Positions 10,618-19,820 of a stretch of DNA of 64,000 nt are shown piece by piece. How positions within the stretch are numbered: the first letter of the stretch is position 1; the number at the start of each line of letters is the position of its first letter. Origin of the DNA: an uncultured Burkholderiales bacterium (GTDB lineage: Bacteria > Pseudomonadota > Gammaproteobacteria > Burkholderiales > Burkholderiaceae_C). The notes beneath the pieces are model-generated. The model saw only the letters and a program-made list of their open reading frames with translations, had not been told where the DNA came from and ran no database searches. Location: assembly GCA_903822825.1 (NCBI GenBank), contig CAIJQQ010000003.1, positions 1 through 64,000 on the forward strand, written 5' to 3'. The translations under genes were made by a program, and so were the position numbers.

Positions 10618-10863
10618 TCAGAGCGTGGAGTGCTCATCGGCATAAGAGCCAGAGGCATCGTGCAGGGCATTCCAGTCCGTCACAGCCCGCTGGGCTTGCT
10701 CCCGGTGCTGCTGGCGAGACTGCCGCTCAGCCACCACATAAGCTTGCAGCATTTCTTCAACCTTGGCCGAGAGGTTGCCGCAATAGGCGCGTGACTCCTG
10801 AACCAGCGCTTCGCTGAGGGAGAGGTTGACTGGTTTTTTAGCGGTGGTTTCAAAAGTTGACAT
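10618..10863 (-). CDS. ccdA: CcdA family antitoxin
   Basis: KKPVNLSLSEALVQESRAYCGNLSAKVEEMLQ N-terminal RHH-like region and ...SYADEHSTL tail; 10 nt upstream of ccdB. Confidence 0.88.
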   Translation of the reverse strand: MSTFETTAKKPVNLSLSEALVQESRAYCGNLSAKVEEMLQAYVVAERQSRQQHREQAQRAVTDWNALHDASGSYADEHSTL

Positions 10864-10942
10864 GAGGTACTCCCACTTTCCGACTGATTCTATGCGCATT
10901 GCATGCGCATGAACAACACCTAACCCAGCTACACTCTCCCGC

Positions 10943-12160
10943 ATGAATACATGGGATGCTGTGATCGTGGGTGCCGGGGCTGCCGGTTTGTTTTGCGCAG
11001 GCGTGGCAGGCCAGCGCGGCTTGAAGGTGCTGGTGCTCGACCACAGCGACAAGATCGCCGAAAAGATCCGCATCTCGGGCGGCGGGCGCTGCAATTTCAC
11101 CAACCGCTTGCTCGACGCATCCGCGCCACAAAAGCACTTCATCGGCCAGAACCCGCAATTTTGTCGCTCGGCCCTGTCGCGCTACACGCCGCAAGACTTC
11201 ATCGATCTGGTGCAAAAGCATGGCATCGCCTTCCATGAAAAACACAAGGGCCAGCTGTTTTGCGACCATTCGGCCGAAGACATCATCCGCATGCTGTTGG
11301 CCGAATGCAAGTCGGGCGGCGTGACGCTGCAAACGGGCTGCGGCGTGCAGGCCGTGCGCCACTTGGCAGAGGGTGGCTACGAGTTGGACACGACCCAAGG
11401 CACATTGAAAACACGGTCCCTGGTGGTGGCCACCGGGGGTTTGTCCATTCCCAAAATCGGAGCCACGGGCTGGGGCTATGAGGTGGCCACGCAGTTCGGT
11501 TTGCGCTTGGTCGAGCACCGTGCTGGCTTGGTTCCCTTGACGTTTGACGGTGCCGCCTGGGCGCCTTATGCGCAATTGGCCGGACTGGCTTTGCCCGTGG
11601 GTATCAGCACAGGCGAAAAGAAAACACGCATGCACTTTGACGAAGACTTGCTGTTCACCCACCGCGGTTTGTCAGGCCCGGGGGTGCTGCAAATTTCAAG
11701 TTATTGGCAAGAAGGCTCCCCCATTCGCTTGAATCTGGCACCCGAGGTCAACCTGCCCGAACGACTGCAAGACGCCAAGCTGCGCTCCAAAAAATTATTG
11801 GGCAACGAGTTGGCCACCTTGGTGCCCAGCCGCTTGGCCGAGGCTTGGGTCAGCCAAGACCCGGCCTTGCAACGCACATCGGCCGAGGTGCCCGACAAAG
11901 CTTTGAACAAACTGGCCGAAACCTTGTCCAACTGGACACTCACCCCCAACGGCAGCGAAGGCTACAAAAAAGCAGAGGTCACGCTGGGCGGTGTGGACAC
12001 GCGCGATTTATCGTCGCAAACCATGGAGTCCAAGCAATCCGGGCTTTATTTCATAGGCGAAGTGGTCGATGTGACCGGCTGGCTGGGGGGTTACAACTTT
12101 CAGTGGGCTTGGGCCAGCGCCCATGCCTGTGGACAGGCGCTGCCAGCGGCGGCGACTTGA
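10943..12160 (+). CDS. NAD(P)/FAD-dependent oxidoreductase, HI0933/YhiN family flavoprotein
   Basis: VIVGAGAAGLFCA, ISGGGRCNFTN, GEVVDVTGWLGGYNFQWAWASA signature. Confidence 0.88.
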   Translation: MNTWDAVIVGAGAAGLFCAGVAGQRGLKVLVLDHSDKIAEKIRISGGGRCNFTNRLLDASAPQKHFIGQNPQFCRSALSRYTPQDFIDLVQKHGIAFHEKHKGQLFCDHSAEDIIRMLLAECKSGGVTLQTGCGVQAVRHLAEGGYELDTTQGTLKTRSLVVATGGLSIPKIGATGWGYEVATQFGLRLVEHRAGLVPLTFDGAAWAPYAQLAGLALPVGISTGEKKTRMHFDEDLLFTHRGLSGPGVLQISSYWQEGSPIRLNLAPEVNLPERLQDAKLRSKKLLGNELATLVPSRLAEAWVSQDPALQRTSAEVPDKALNKLAETLSNWTLTPNGSEGYKKAEVTLGGVDTRDLSSQTMESKQSGLYFIGEVVDVTGWLGGYNFQWAWASAHACGQALPAAAT

Positions 12161-14455
12161 TCAAAAGCTGAATCGCCTGCCCAGTTGCAGGAAGGCGTTG
12201 CTCGCGCCCCGCGTGCCCCGGGCTGCGCCCAGGTAGATGTCGCCGATCTTGGAGTCAATAGCCACAAACAAACTGGCGCTGTAGCGAGACACGTGGCTCG
12301 TGGGATCGTCCCTGTACCAAGCATCGCCTGCTTCCAAAACGGTGCCCACAAAGGTGCGTTGTTTCAAGATGCCGCCATCGGACAGTCGGTACATGTAGGT
12401 TGCCTGTGCGTGGGCCAATTGGTCTCCTGCCAGTTGGGCCATGCGGTAGGCCCCCATGAATTGGAATCCCCCCAAAAACAAGTTGCTGGGGTTGTTGCAA
12501 GAACCGCATTTCGTGGGCAAGGTGTCACGGCCCAAATTGAACCCCAGGTTGAGGATGTGCGCCTGGTGAGACATGGCCCAGCGCCCACTCACGCGCATAT
12601 TGCTGTAAGGGTTGCCCGAAAGCCCTTCTTCAACCGTGGCGGTGAGAGCGTACCCCTGCGTTGGGAAGCTCCAAGAATCCAATTGGTCGACGTGCAATTG
12701 CAGCTTCAAGCCGTTGTAGTGCAAGCTCGTGGTCTCCACGGGCGTGGTGCTTCCCGGGTAATAGAACACCGTGTCGGGGTCGTACCGAATGCCGCTTTGC
12801 GTCCAGCCCAGTTTGAAGGTGGCTTTGCGGTCCCACTCATAAACCATCTGGGCGTCCAGCGACTGCATGGCCACATTCACGTAGGCCAATTTTTTGTTTT
12901 TGTAAATGGAGTCCACTGTGTCCGGCGCATACACAGGCATGGTGTTGCGCCCTGCTGTGATGGCGGTTTCTGCTCCCCACCTCAGGCCCAGCGGTTGGTA
13001 GAGGCGCGCGGAAAATTCAGACTGGGTTCCAAAGCGGGCGTCCAACCCCAATTCAAGCCCTGAAGCCGTGAGCCACGGTCGGCGGTAACCCACACCCATC
13101 GAAAACTGGTTCATCCCGCCTTGCTCGGTTGAAAACCCCAAGGAGGTTTTGAAGAAGTGAGGGCCATAAGGCTTTTCCTGCACATGCACCAGCAAGGTGT
13201 ATTGCTCATCCCGGATTTGCGACAGGCTGTAGCTCACGCGCTCAAAGTAGCCGCTGGTGTAGAGCCAATCCACGCGCTCAGAGGCCGTATCGGACGCAAA
13301 GTCTTTTCCAAGCAAGGGGGACATCACCGCTTCGATGTAACTGGCAGGAACGTCCTGGTTGCCCACCGGGCGAATCTCAACGATCCTTTTTTCGCGTTCG
13401 TCAAATGACAGCTTGCGTGCGGGCTCGCTCAACTGTTGCGACTGGTGCACACGCGCCGACATCGCTTGCCAGCGACCCTGCACCTCCTGCACCGCTTGGT
13501 TGCCCCGGGCGATGATTTCAGCAGCGCGGTTGAAGTCAGAAAACCCCACGCCCTTGAGGTGCGGCGTGATCAGAATGTCGCCCTCGCGAAGCAAGGCCAA
13601 GTTTCGTTTTTCGTTTTGCCGAATCAAAATGTCCAGCATGCGGTTGGCTACCGTGAGCGCGTTGCTGGACTGCGCGGATTGTTCATCGCCCTCTTGCTGT
13701 CCCAAATAAGAAGCGATGATCACGTCAGCGCCTTCTTTCAAGGCCACTTCGATCGGCAGGTTGGCCACCAGGCCGCCATCCACATAAGACTCGCCATCGA
13801 TCTCGACAGGCGCAAACACCGCAGGCGCTGCCATGCTGGCTCGGATGGCCAAATGCAACGCACCTCGGTCAAAGATGTGTGTTTCTCCGTCCCGAAACCG
13901 GGTGGCCACAGCCCGGAAAGGAATCTTCAGATCGTTGAAGTCCACGGCAGAAGGAATGTGGGTCGTCAAATGCTGCAACAAGCCCAAAAACCGCTGGCCG
14001 TCGCTCATGCCCCGGGCAAAGCTGAGCCCCCCTTGCTTGACGCCGAACTCCAGGTCGATCGGGTACTGGCGCTGGTAGGCCCGTGTGCGCGGCGGCAACT
14101 CCAGACGGTTGAGCTGGTCCAGCGCCACTTTGGACGGATCGAGCCCGCCCACCACCTCTTCGATGTCATCGGTGCTCATGCCTGCGGCATACAGCCCCCC
14201 GATGACCGCACCCATGCTGGTCCCCACGATGCGCGAAATTTTGATCCCATCTTTTTCGAGTTGGCGCAACACCGACAAATGGGCAAAACCTTTGGCCCCG
14301 CCACCTGCCAGCACCACGACCACCGTGGGCGCTTTGACGGCAGGTGCCGTGGCGCTTTGGGGTGGCGTTTGACCCCAGCCGCCAATGGGCAGCGCACACA
14401 GACACGCCAAGCCCACCCGACCGATACAAATCAGTTTTTTGATGAATTTATTCAT
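12161..14455 (-). CDS. Patatin-like phospholipase with C-terminal POTRA/BamA-type barrel (PlpD-like, type Vd)
   Basis: Signal peptide; GGGAKGFAH, GTSMGAVIGG, DGGLVANLP catalytic motifs; C-terminal beta-rich outer-membrane region ending in F. Confidence 0.88.
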   Translation of the reverse strand: MNKFIKKLICIGRVGLACLCALPIGGWGQTPPQSATAPAVKAPTVVVVLAGGGAKGFAHLSVLRQLEKDGIKISRIVGTSMGAVIGGLYAAGMSTDDIEEVVGGLDPSKVALDQLNRLELPPRTRAYQRQYPIDLEFGVKQGGLSFARGMSDGQRFLGLLQHLTTHIPSAVDFNDLKIPFRAVATRFRDGETHIFDRGALHLAIRASMAAPAVFAPVEIDGESYVDGGLVANLPIEVALKEGADVIIASYLGQQEGDEQSAQSSNALTVANRMLDILIRQNEKRNLALLREGDILITPHLKGVGFSDFNRAAEIIARGNQAVQEVQGRWQAMSARVHQSQQLSEPARKLSFDEREKRIVEIRPVGNQDVPASYIEAVMSPLLGKDFASDTASERVDWLYTSGYFERVSYSLSQIRDEQYTLLVHVQEKPYGPHFFKTSLGFSTEQGGMNQFSMGVGYRRPWLTASGLELGLDARFGTQSEFSARLYQPLGLRWGAETAITAGRNTMPVYAPDTVDSIYKNKKLAYVNVAMQSLDAQMVYEWDRKATFKLGWTQSGIRYDPDTVFYYPGSTTPVETTSLHYNGLKLQLHVDQLDSWSFPTQGYALTATVEEGLSGNPYSNMRVSGRWAMSHQAHILNLGFNLGRDTLPTKCGSCNNPSNLFLGGFQFMGAYRMAQLAGDQLAHAQATYMYRLSDGGILKQRTFVGTVLEAGDAWYRDDPTSHVSRYSASLFVAIDSKIGDIYLGAARGTRGASNAFLQLGRRFSF

Positions 14456-14550
14456 TTGGTTATCATTTTAGAGCAAGGCCGGCGCTGCAGATGTTCAGTG
14501 CGACAACGCGCACGGCCCGCCGCCGTCTGCGCAAACAAGCCACAATGAAT

Positions 14551-14580
14551 GTGAAAAACTGCTTTTGCTCGGGCTATAAT
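14551..14580 (+). promoter_or_regulatory. Predicted sigma-70 promoter for rpsU
   Basis: TATAAT at 14575-14580 with weak -35 (GTGAAA) at 14551-14556, 18 bp spacing. Confidence 0.55.
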
Positions 14581-14600
14581 GGTCGTCTTTGCTGGCAAAC

Positions 14601-14674
14601 CCCCGTCTGCCAAATACTAGTTCGTGACGGGGAACCGCCGTCATCGGGTTTCAAGGCACGATCTTCCTTGAAAC
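14601..14674 (+). promoter_or_regulatory. Structured rpsU 5' leader: two hairpins
   Basis: CCCCGTC(14601-14607)/GACGGGG(14626-14632) and perfect 9 bp GTTTCAAGG(14648-14656)/CCTTGAAAC(14666-14674). Confidence 0.5.
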
Positions 14675-14707
14675 TGCGACCGGCACACATTTTGGAAATT
14701 TGATTCA

Positions 14708-14920
14708 ATGACCACCATCCGCGTGAAAGAAAACGAGCCGTTTGACGTTGCACTGCGACGCTTCAAGCGCACCATCGAAAAACTCGGTCTGCTGACCGAT
14801 CTGCGTGCCCGCGAGTTCTACGAAAAGCCAACCACCGAGCGCAAGCGCAAGAAGTCGGCTGCAGTCAAGCGCCATTACAAGCGCGTGCGCAGCATGCAGC
14901 TGCCCAAGAAAATGTATTGA
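14708..14920 (+). CDS. rpsU: 30S ribosomal protein S21
   Basis: 70 aa, [25 protein letters not shown]...[22 protein letters not shown]. Confidence 0.97.
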   Translation: MTTIRVKENEPFDVALRRFKRTIEKLGLLTDLRAREFYEKPTTERKRKKSAAVKRHYKRVRSMQLPKKMY

Positions 14921-14955
14921 ACACTTCCTTTTGTTGACCCCATCGGGGTCTGCAG

Positions 14956-14990
14956 ACAAGCCCGCTGGAGGACGCTCAGGCGGGCTTTGT
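14956..14990 (+). terminator. Terminator-like hairpin after rpsU
   Basis: AAGCCCGC...GCGGGCTTTGTTG stem-loop between rpsU and yqeY. Confidence 0.55.
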
Positions 14991-15030
14991 TGTTCATGCC
15001 TGCCCCTTTTGACCACCCCAGGAGACCCAC

Positions 15031-15492
15031 ATGAGCCTGAAAGACCAAATCACCGAAGACATGAAAACCGCCATGCGTGCCAAGGACAGCGAACGCCTGG
15101 GCACCATCCGCTTGCTGCTCGCTGCGCTGAAGCAAAAAGAGGTGGACGAACGGGTGGTGCTGGACGATGCGGCTGTGGTGGCCATCGTGGACAAGCTGAT
15201 CAAGCAGCGCAAGGATTCGATCGCGGCGTTCGAGCAAGCCGCGCGCCAAGACTTGGCCGACAAGGAAAAAGCCGAAATGGCGGTGTTGGTGGGCTACCTG
15301 CCCGAGCGCATGTCTGCTGAAGAAGTGACGGCGCAGGTGCAGGCCATCGTGGCCGCGCTGGGCGAAGAAATGGGCAAAAAGGCGGGCCCCGGCGACATGG
15401 GCAAAGTCATGGGCGCCGTCAAAGCCCAATTGGCAGGCAAGGCCGACATGGGCCAAGTGTCTGCTGCCGTGAAGGCTGCTCTGGCCGCTTGA
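15031..15492 (+). CDS. GatB/YqeY domain-containing protein
   Basis: MSLKDQITEDMKTAMRAKDSERLGTIRLLLAALKQKEVDE...GDMGKVMGAVKAQLAGKADMGQVSAAVKAAL. Confidence 0.95.
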   Translation: MSLKDQITEDMKTAMRAKDSERLGTIRLLLAALKQKEVDERVVLDDAAVVAIVDKLIKQRKDSIAAFEQAARQDLADKEKAEMAVLVGYLPERMSAEEVTAQVQAIVAALGEEMGKKAGPGDMGKVMGAVKAQLAGKADMGQVSAAVKAALAA

Positions 15493-15502
15493 AACCCGGC
15501 AG

Positions 15503-16441
15503 TCAGTCTGTCAGGCTGAGAGCACTGTCTTTGAGACAGCCGATGAAAACACTTTGCTGCGTTTTGAGTCTCTCCTGACGCAGTCTGAAGCAACACATCG
15601 GGCCCCTGAGCAACTCGGCTGGAGCCGCAATGGCTTTCACTTCAGGGGTGGCCTCGAACTGCTTGGCTTGCTGGTGCGCAATGGCCCAAAGCATCGGGGC
15701 CTGGCTGATCAGCCTGAGGGCCAGCAAAGACGAATCCGTTTGCACATCAGGCCCCTTGCCTTCGCGATCACCACTGCGGTGCACGGAGAGCATCCGGTCG
15801 ATTTTGGGCCGCAAAGGCGTGTTGACAGGCGGCAGAACCCAGGCTTCTTGCGCCAAGTCCGACCAGCTGGGCTTTTTCTTTTTGTGCAGCCGGTGGCCTG
15901 AACCTGCCAGGATGGTGCTGTGCTCTTCGTACAGGGTGGTCACCTCCACCAGATTCAAGTCCACCCGCAACTCGGCATGTGCCAGCATCAGGTCGATGCG
16001 CCCATCCAGCAATTGTTCGTAAAGCACCTCCAGTGGCTGCATTTGGGTGCTCAGCAGCAGATCGGGCAACATGTCGCGCGAACGCGCGATGGCACGCGCC
16101 AGCACCTCTGGCGAAAAGGACGCCAGCACACCCAGGCGCATCTCGGCGTTGACACCCGTCGAAAGGCCCATCAAATTTTCCTCAGCCAGATCGATTTCAG
16201 CCAAGATGCGGTTGGCGTGCTGGATCAAGCTCAGTCCAGCCATGGTGGGGACCATGCGCTTGGTGGTGCGCTGAAACAAGCTCAATTGCAGTTGCGCCTC
16301 CAGTTGAGACAAAGCCCGAGATGCCGCAGGCTGGGTCGAGTGCAACAACTCGGCGCAACGGCTCAAATTGAGTTCGCGCCCCAACACACTCACCAAACGA
16401 AGTTGCTTGAGAGTCAAAACCCTTTGCAGATTCAAAGTCAT
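15503..16441 (-). CDS. LysR-family transcriptional regulator
   Basis: N-terminal HTH (LTLKQLRLVSVLGRELNLSRCAELLHSTQPAASRALSQLE). Confidence 0.9.
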   Translation of the reverse strand: MTLNLQRVLTLKQLRLVSVLGRELNLSRCAELLHSTQPAASRALSQLEAQLQLSLFQRTTKRMVPTMAGLSLIQHANRILAEIDLAEENLMGLSTGVNAEMRLGVLASFSPEVLARAIARSRDMLPDLLLSTQMQPLEVLYEQLLDGRIDLMLAHAELRVDLNLVEVTTLYEEHSTILAGSGHRLHKKKKPSWSDLAQEAWVLPPVNTPLRPKIDRMLSVHRSGDREGKGPDVQTDSSLLALRLISQAPMLWAIAHQQAKQFEATPEVKAIAAPAELLRGPMCCFRLRQERLKTQQSVFIGCLKDSALSLTD

Positions 16442-16572
16442 CCATCGATCATACCGTTTCAGGTATGAATGCTCCTTAATTTTTCATTTGTCCTGAGCTT
16501 TGCTGCTTTGAATAATGGCCCATGCCCCCGCTTGGGAATGGATGAATCAAACTGACCTGGAGACACCTCACC

Positions 16573-17553
16573 ATGCGCACCAACCCAACTGCCCATCGAT
16601 GGACCCAGGGCCTGCTGGCCAGCTTGCTGCTGGTACTGGGGTCGTCTGCTTTGGCACAAAACTACCCGATTAAAACCATCCGCATGGTGGTCCCTTGGCC
16701 CGCAGGCACGCCGGCCGATGTGGCCGGCCGCATCGTTGCCGAGAAAATGGGCGCAAGCTTGGGTCAACCCATCGTGGTGGACAACAAACCCGGAGCAGCG
16801 GGCACGATCGGCATGGCCGATGCGATAAGGCAACCCGCAGATGGTTACACCTTGTACCTGCTGTCTTCGGCTTCACTGGTGGCACCTTTGCTGTTTCCAA
16901 CGCAGACCATTCCTTTCAAAAACCTGGAAGCCGTCGGGCACATGGCCTGGAGTTACAACGTGCTGGTGACCCCGGTGAGCAGCACACTCAAGGGGCCAGC
17001 CGACATTTTGCAAACGGCCAAGGCCAAGCCCGGCAGTTTGAGTTTTGCATCGGGCGGCAACGGCACCCCAGCCCACTTGGCAGGCGAACTGTTCAAGCAG
17101 CAAACCGGCACCGTCACCACCCATGTGCCCTACAACCAGTTCGGCTTGGCCATTGGCGACCTGATCGCTGACCGCACCAACTTCATGTTTTTGACAGCCT
17201 CAGCTGCGATCGCGCAAATCAACGGCGGCAAACTCAAACCCATGGCCGTCACAGGCGCCAAACGTCTGCCAGCCCTCAAAGACGTGCCCACCATGGCCGA
17301 GCAAGGTTTCGGTGACTTTGTGCTGCGCTCCTTTGACGGCATGATGGTCAAGACTGGCACGCCCAAAGAAGTGATCGAGCGCCTGAACACCGAACTGAAC
17401 AAGGCACTGAACCTGCCCGATGTTCGCGAGCGCCTGGGTGCCCTGGCCCTGGAGCCCGAACCCATGAGCGGCACCCAATTTGACAGCGTCATTGCCGTTG
17501 AAACCGAGAAATGGCTGCGCATCGGCAGAGCTGCGCAAATCAAGGCCGATTGA
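16573..17553 (+). CDS. Tripartite tricarboxylate transporter substrate-binding protein (Bug family)
   Basis: Signal peptide; YPIKTIRMVVPWPAGTPADVAGR, VVDNKPGAAGTIG, ADGYTLYL. Confidence 0.9.
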   Translation: MRTNPTAHRWTQGLLASLLLVLGSSALAQNYPIKTIRMVVPWPAGTPADVAGRIVAEKMGASLGQPIVVDNKPGAAGTIGMADAIRQPADGYTLYLLSSASLVAPLLFPTQTIPFKNLEAVGHMAWSYNVLVTPVSSTLKGPADILQTAKAKPGSLSFASGGNGTPAHLAGELFKQQTGTVTTHVPYNQFGLAIGDLIADRTNFMFLTASAAIAQINGGKLKPMAVTGAKRLPALKDVPTMAEQGFGDFVLRSFDGMMVKTGTPKEVIERLNTELNKALNLPDVRERLGALALEPEPMSGTQFDSVIAVETEKWLRIGRAAQIKAD

Positions 17554-19170
17554 ATGTCTCCCGCCATGACCGAAACCGACATCGTCATTGTCGGGGCAGG
17601 CTCGGCAGGCTGCACCCTCGCCGCCCGTCTGAGTGAAGATCCGAATTTGCAGGTCACGCTGATCGAAGCAGGCACACCGTCCAGCTACCCTTGGCTGAAC
17701 ATCCCGATCGGGTACTTCAAAACCGTGGGCAATCCAGCGCACGATTGGCGATTTGAAACCCAGCCCGAAACAGGCATGGCTGACCGACGTCTGCCTTGGC
17801 CCAGAGGCAAAGGCCTGGGGGGCTCCAGCCTGATCAACGGCATGTTGTATCTGCGAGGTCATGCGCAAGACTATGAGGGCTGGCAGGCGCTGGGCAACCC
17901 TGGCTGGTCTTGGTCCGATGTGCTGCCCTATTTTCAAAGGGCCATGGGTACCCGCCAGACGACAACGGGCGATGACCAGGACGGGCCTTTGTGGGTGTCC
18001 GAATTGCCACGTGATCCACTGTCTGATGCGTTCATCGCAGCGGCTGGCCAATGCGGCATCGCGCCGATCGAAGACTTCAATGGTGGTGACAACACCGGCG
18101 CAGCATATTTTCGAATGAACACGCGCCACGGCCAACGCATGAGCACCGAGCGCGCCTATTTGCGGCGCGCCATGCAACGCCCCAACTTGCAGGTCATCAG
18201 TGGTGCACAGATCACCCGCATCTTGATGCAAGGCCACAGGGCCCATGGCGTGGCATGGGTTCAAAACGGACAAAACCACCAACTCCAAGCCAAGCATGAA
18301 GTGGTGCTGTGTGCAGGGGCCATCCAGTCACCCCAGCTCTTGCAACTGTCGGGCATCGGACCGGCCGAACTGCTGCAGCAGCATCAGATTTCGCCCGCCA
18401 TCGATTTGCCGGGCGTGGGCGAAAACTTGCAAGACCATTTGCAAGTTCGCCCATCTTTTCGCTGCCAAGGCGTGGAAACGCTGAACGATGTGGCCAACAG
18501 CCGGTGGCGCAGCGCACGTGATTTTCTGCGCTACCAACTCACCCGCACTGGACCGCTGGCCACCGGGGTGTACCGAGCGGGAGCTTTTTTGTCGCTGGAC
18601 AATGCTGCACAAACCCATTGGCCCAATGTGCAGATCCATTTCGGCTTGGTGAGTTTTGACCGTCCTCACCAGCCGCCCCACCCTTTTCCAGGCATCACGC
18701 TGTCGGCCTGCATATTGCGTCCTGAAAGTCGTGGGCGCATCCAGATTTGCAGCGCCGACCCCTTGGCGTCCCCCGCCATCCAGGCCAACTACCTGAGTGC
18801 CGAAAGCGACCAGCGGCTGGCTGTGAAGATGGTGCGCAAGATGCGCGAGATCGCCAGCCAGGGGCCTCTGTCTCGCACCATCTTGCAAGAGCATGAACCA
18901 GGCGCGTCATGTCAAAGCGATGCGCAGATCCTGAACTGGGTGCGGCGCCGGGCAGGCAGCATTTTTCACCCTGTGGGCACCTGTGCCATGGGCCCCGCCA
19001 CAGACCCCATGGCTGTGGTCGATGCCCGACTGCGCGTTCACGGTGTGCAAGGCCTCAGAGTGGTAGACGGCTCGGTCATGCCGCGCATCGTGTCGGGTAA
19101 CACCAATGCGCCCATCATCATGGTGGCCGAAAAAGCCGCAGACCTGATCCGTGAGGATTTGCGAGTCTAA
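17554..19170 (+). CDS. GMC family oxidoreductase (choline dehydrogenase-like)
   Basis: DIVIVGAGSAGCTLAARLSED, GKGLGGSSLINGMLYLRG, C-terminal GSVMPRIVSGNTNAPIIMVAEKAADLI. Confidence 0.93.
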   Translation: MSPAMTETDIVIVGAGSAGCTLAARLSEDPNLQVTLIEAGTPSSYPWLNIPIGYFKTVGNPAHDWRFETQPETGMADRRLPWPRGKGLGGSSLINGMLYLRGHAQDYEGWQALGNPGWSWSDVLPYFQRAMGTRQTTTGDDQDGPLWVSELPRDPLSDAFIAAAGQCGIAPIEDFNGGDNTGAAYFRMNTRHGQRMSTERAYLRRAMQRPNLQVISGAQITRILMQGHRAHGVAWVQNGQNHQLQAKHEVVLCAGAIQSPQLLQLSGIGPAELLQQHQISPAIDLPGVGENLQDHLQVRPSFRCQGVETLNDVANSRWRSARDFLRYQLTRTGPLATGVYRAGAFLSLDNAAQTHWPNVQIHFGLVSFDRPHQPPHPFPGITLSACILRPESRGRIQICSADPLASPAIQANYLSAESDQRLAVKMVRKMREIASQGPLSRTILQEHEPGASCQSDAQILNWVRRRAGSIFHPVGTCAMGPATDPMAVVDARLRVHGVQGLRVVDGSVMPRIVSGNTNAPIIMVAEKAADLIREDLRV

Positions 19171-19739
19171 ACGCCAGGCAGTGATGCCTTCCAGCGGGCG
19201 CGACTGCCGCCCTGTCTGCGCCCTGTAGCGCCTTCGGGTTTGTGCGTTTGCGCCACCGCCAAGGCCCGCGCCTGCATGGCGTTCAAACTGCGGGCCAGGG
19301 CCTGTCGCGCGTCGGGCTCCAAATCCTGCAAAAGCTCATGGTGTACCTGAACGACACGGGGAAACAGTTGCTCGAACAGTGCCGCGCCAGCCTGCGTGAG
19401 CAAGACACGGGCCCTGCGGCCATCGCCCGGCACGGGTTGTCGCTCGACAAGCCCCTTGCCCATCAGGCCCCGCAAAGTCTTAGAAGCCTGTGAACGGTCC
19501 ACCGTGGTGCGCGCTGCCAGGTCCGAGGGCGACATGGCGTTGAGCTCAGCCAGCATGGCCACAAACTGCCACTCTTCACGGGTGATGCCGTATTCGTTTT
19601 CGCAGATGCGGGTGACCAGCGAACCGCTGATGCCCAGCAACTCCGACAGCCGGAAATTGAGCAGATCGAAAATCGATTTCGGATCTTCAAACTCGGGCAG
19701 TTGGCTTTGCGCGGCCAATGATGCTTTGGGAAAACCCAT
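19167..19739 (-). CDS. MarR-family transcriptional regulator
   Basis: wHTH region EWQFVAMLAELNAMSPSDLAARTTVDRSQASKTLRGLMGKGLVERQPVPGDGRRARVLLT; stop codon overlaps that of the GMC gene. Confidence 0.88.
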   Translation of the reverse strand: MGFPKASLAAQSQLPEFEDPKSIFDLLNFRLSELLGISGSLVTRICENEYGITREEWQFVAMLAELNAMSPSDLAARTTVDRSQASKTLRGLMGKGLVERQPVPGDGRRARVLLTQAGAALFEQLFPRVVQVHHELLQDLEPDARQALARSLNAMQARALAVAQTHKPEGATGRRQGGSRARWKASLPGV

Positions 19740-19820
19740 GGTGGATGCGGCCTGTCTACGGGAAAAACCTGAGGATAATGGATTTATTCCATCACCTGCT
19801 TGCTGCCTATGCTTAAACGC

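Noticed and set aside
12158-12163. Abutting convergent stop codons TGATCA
   Set aside because: Compact convergent gene ends are common in dense bacterial genomes; no special signal.
13436-14548. 370-aa plus-strand ORF and neighbouring 12185-13063 ORF
   Set aside because: Both lie antisense to the patatin/BamA-barrel gene, which has clear catalytic motifs; no independent protein signature.
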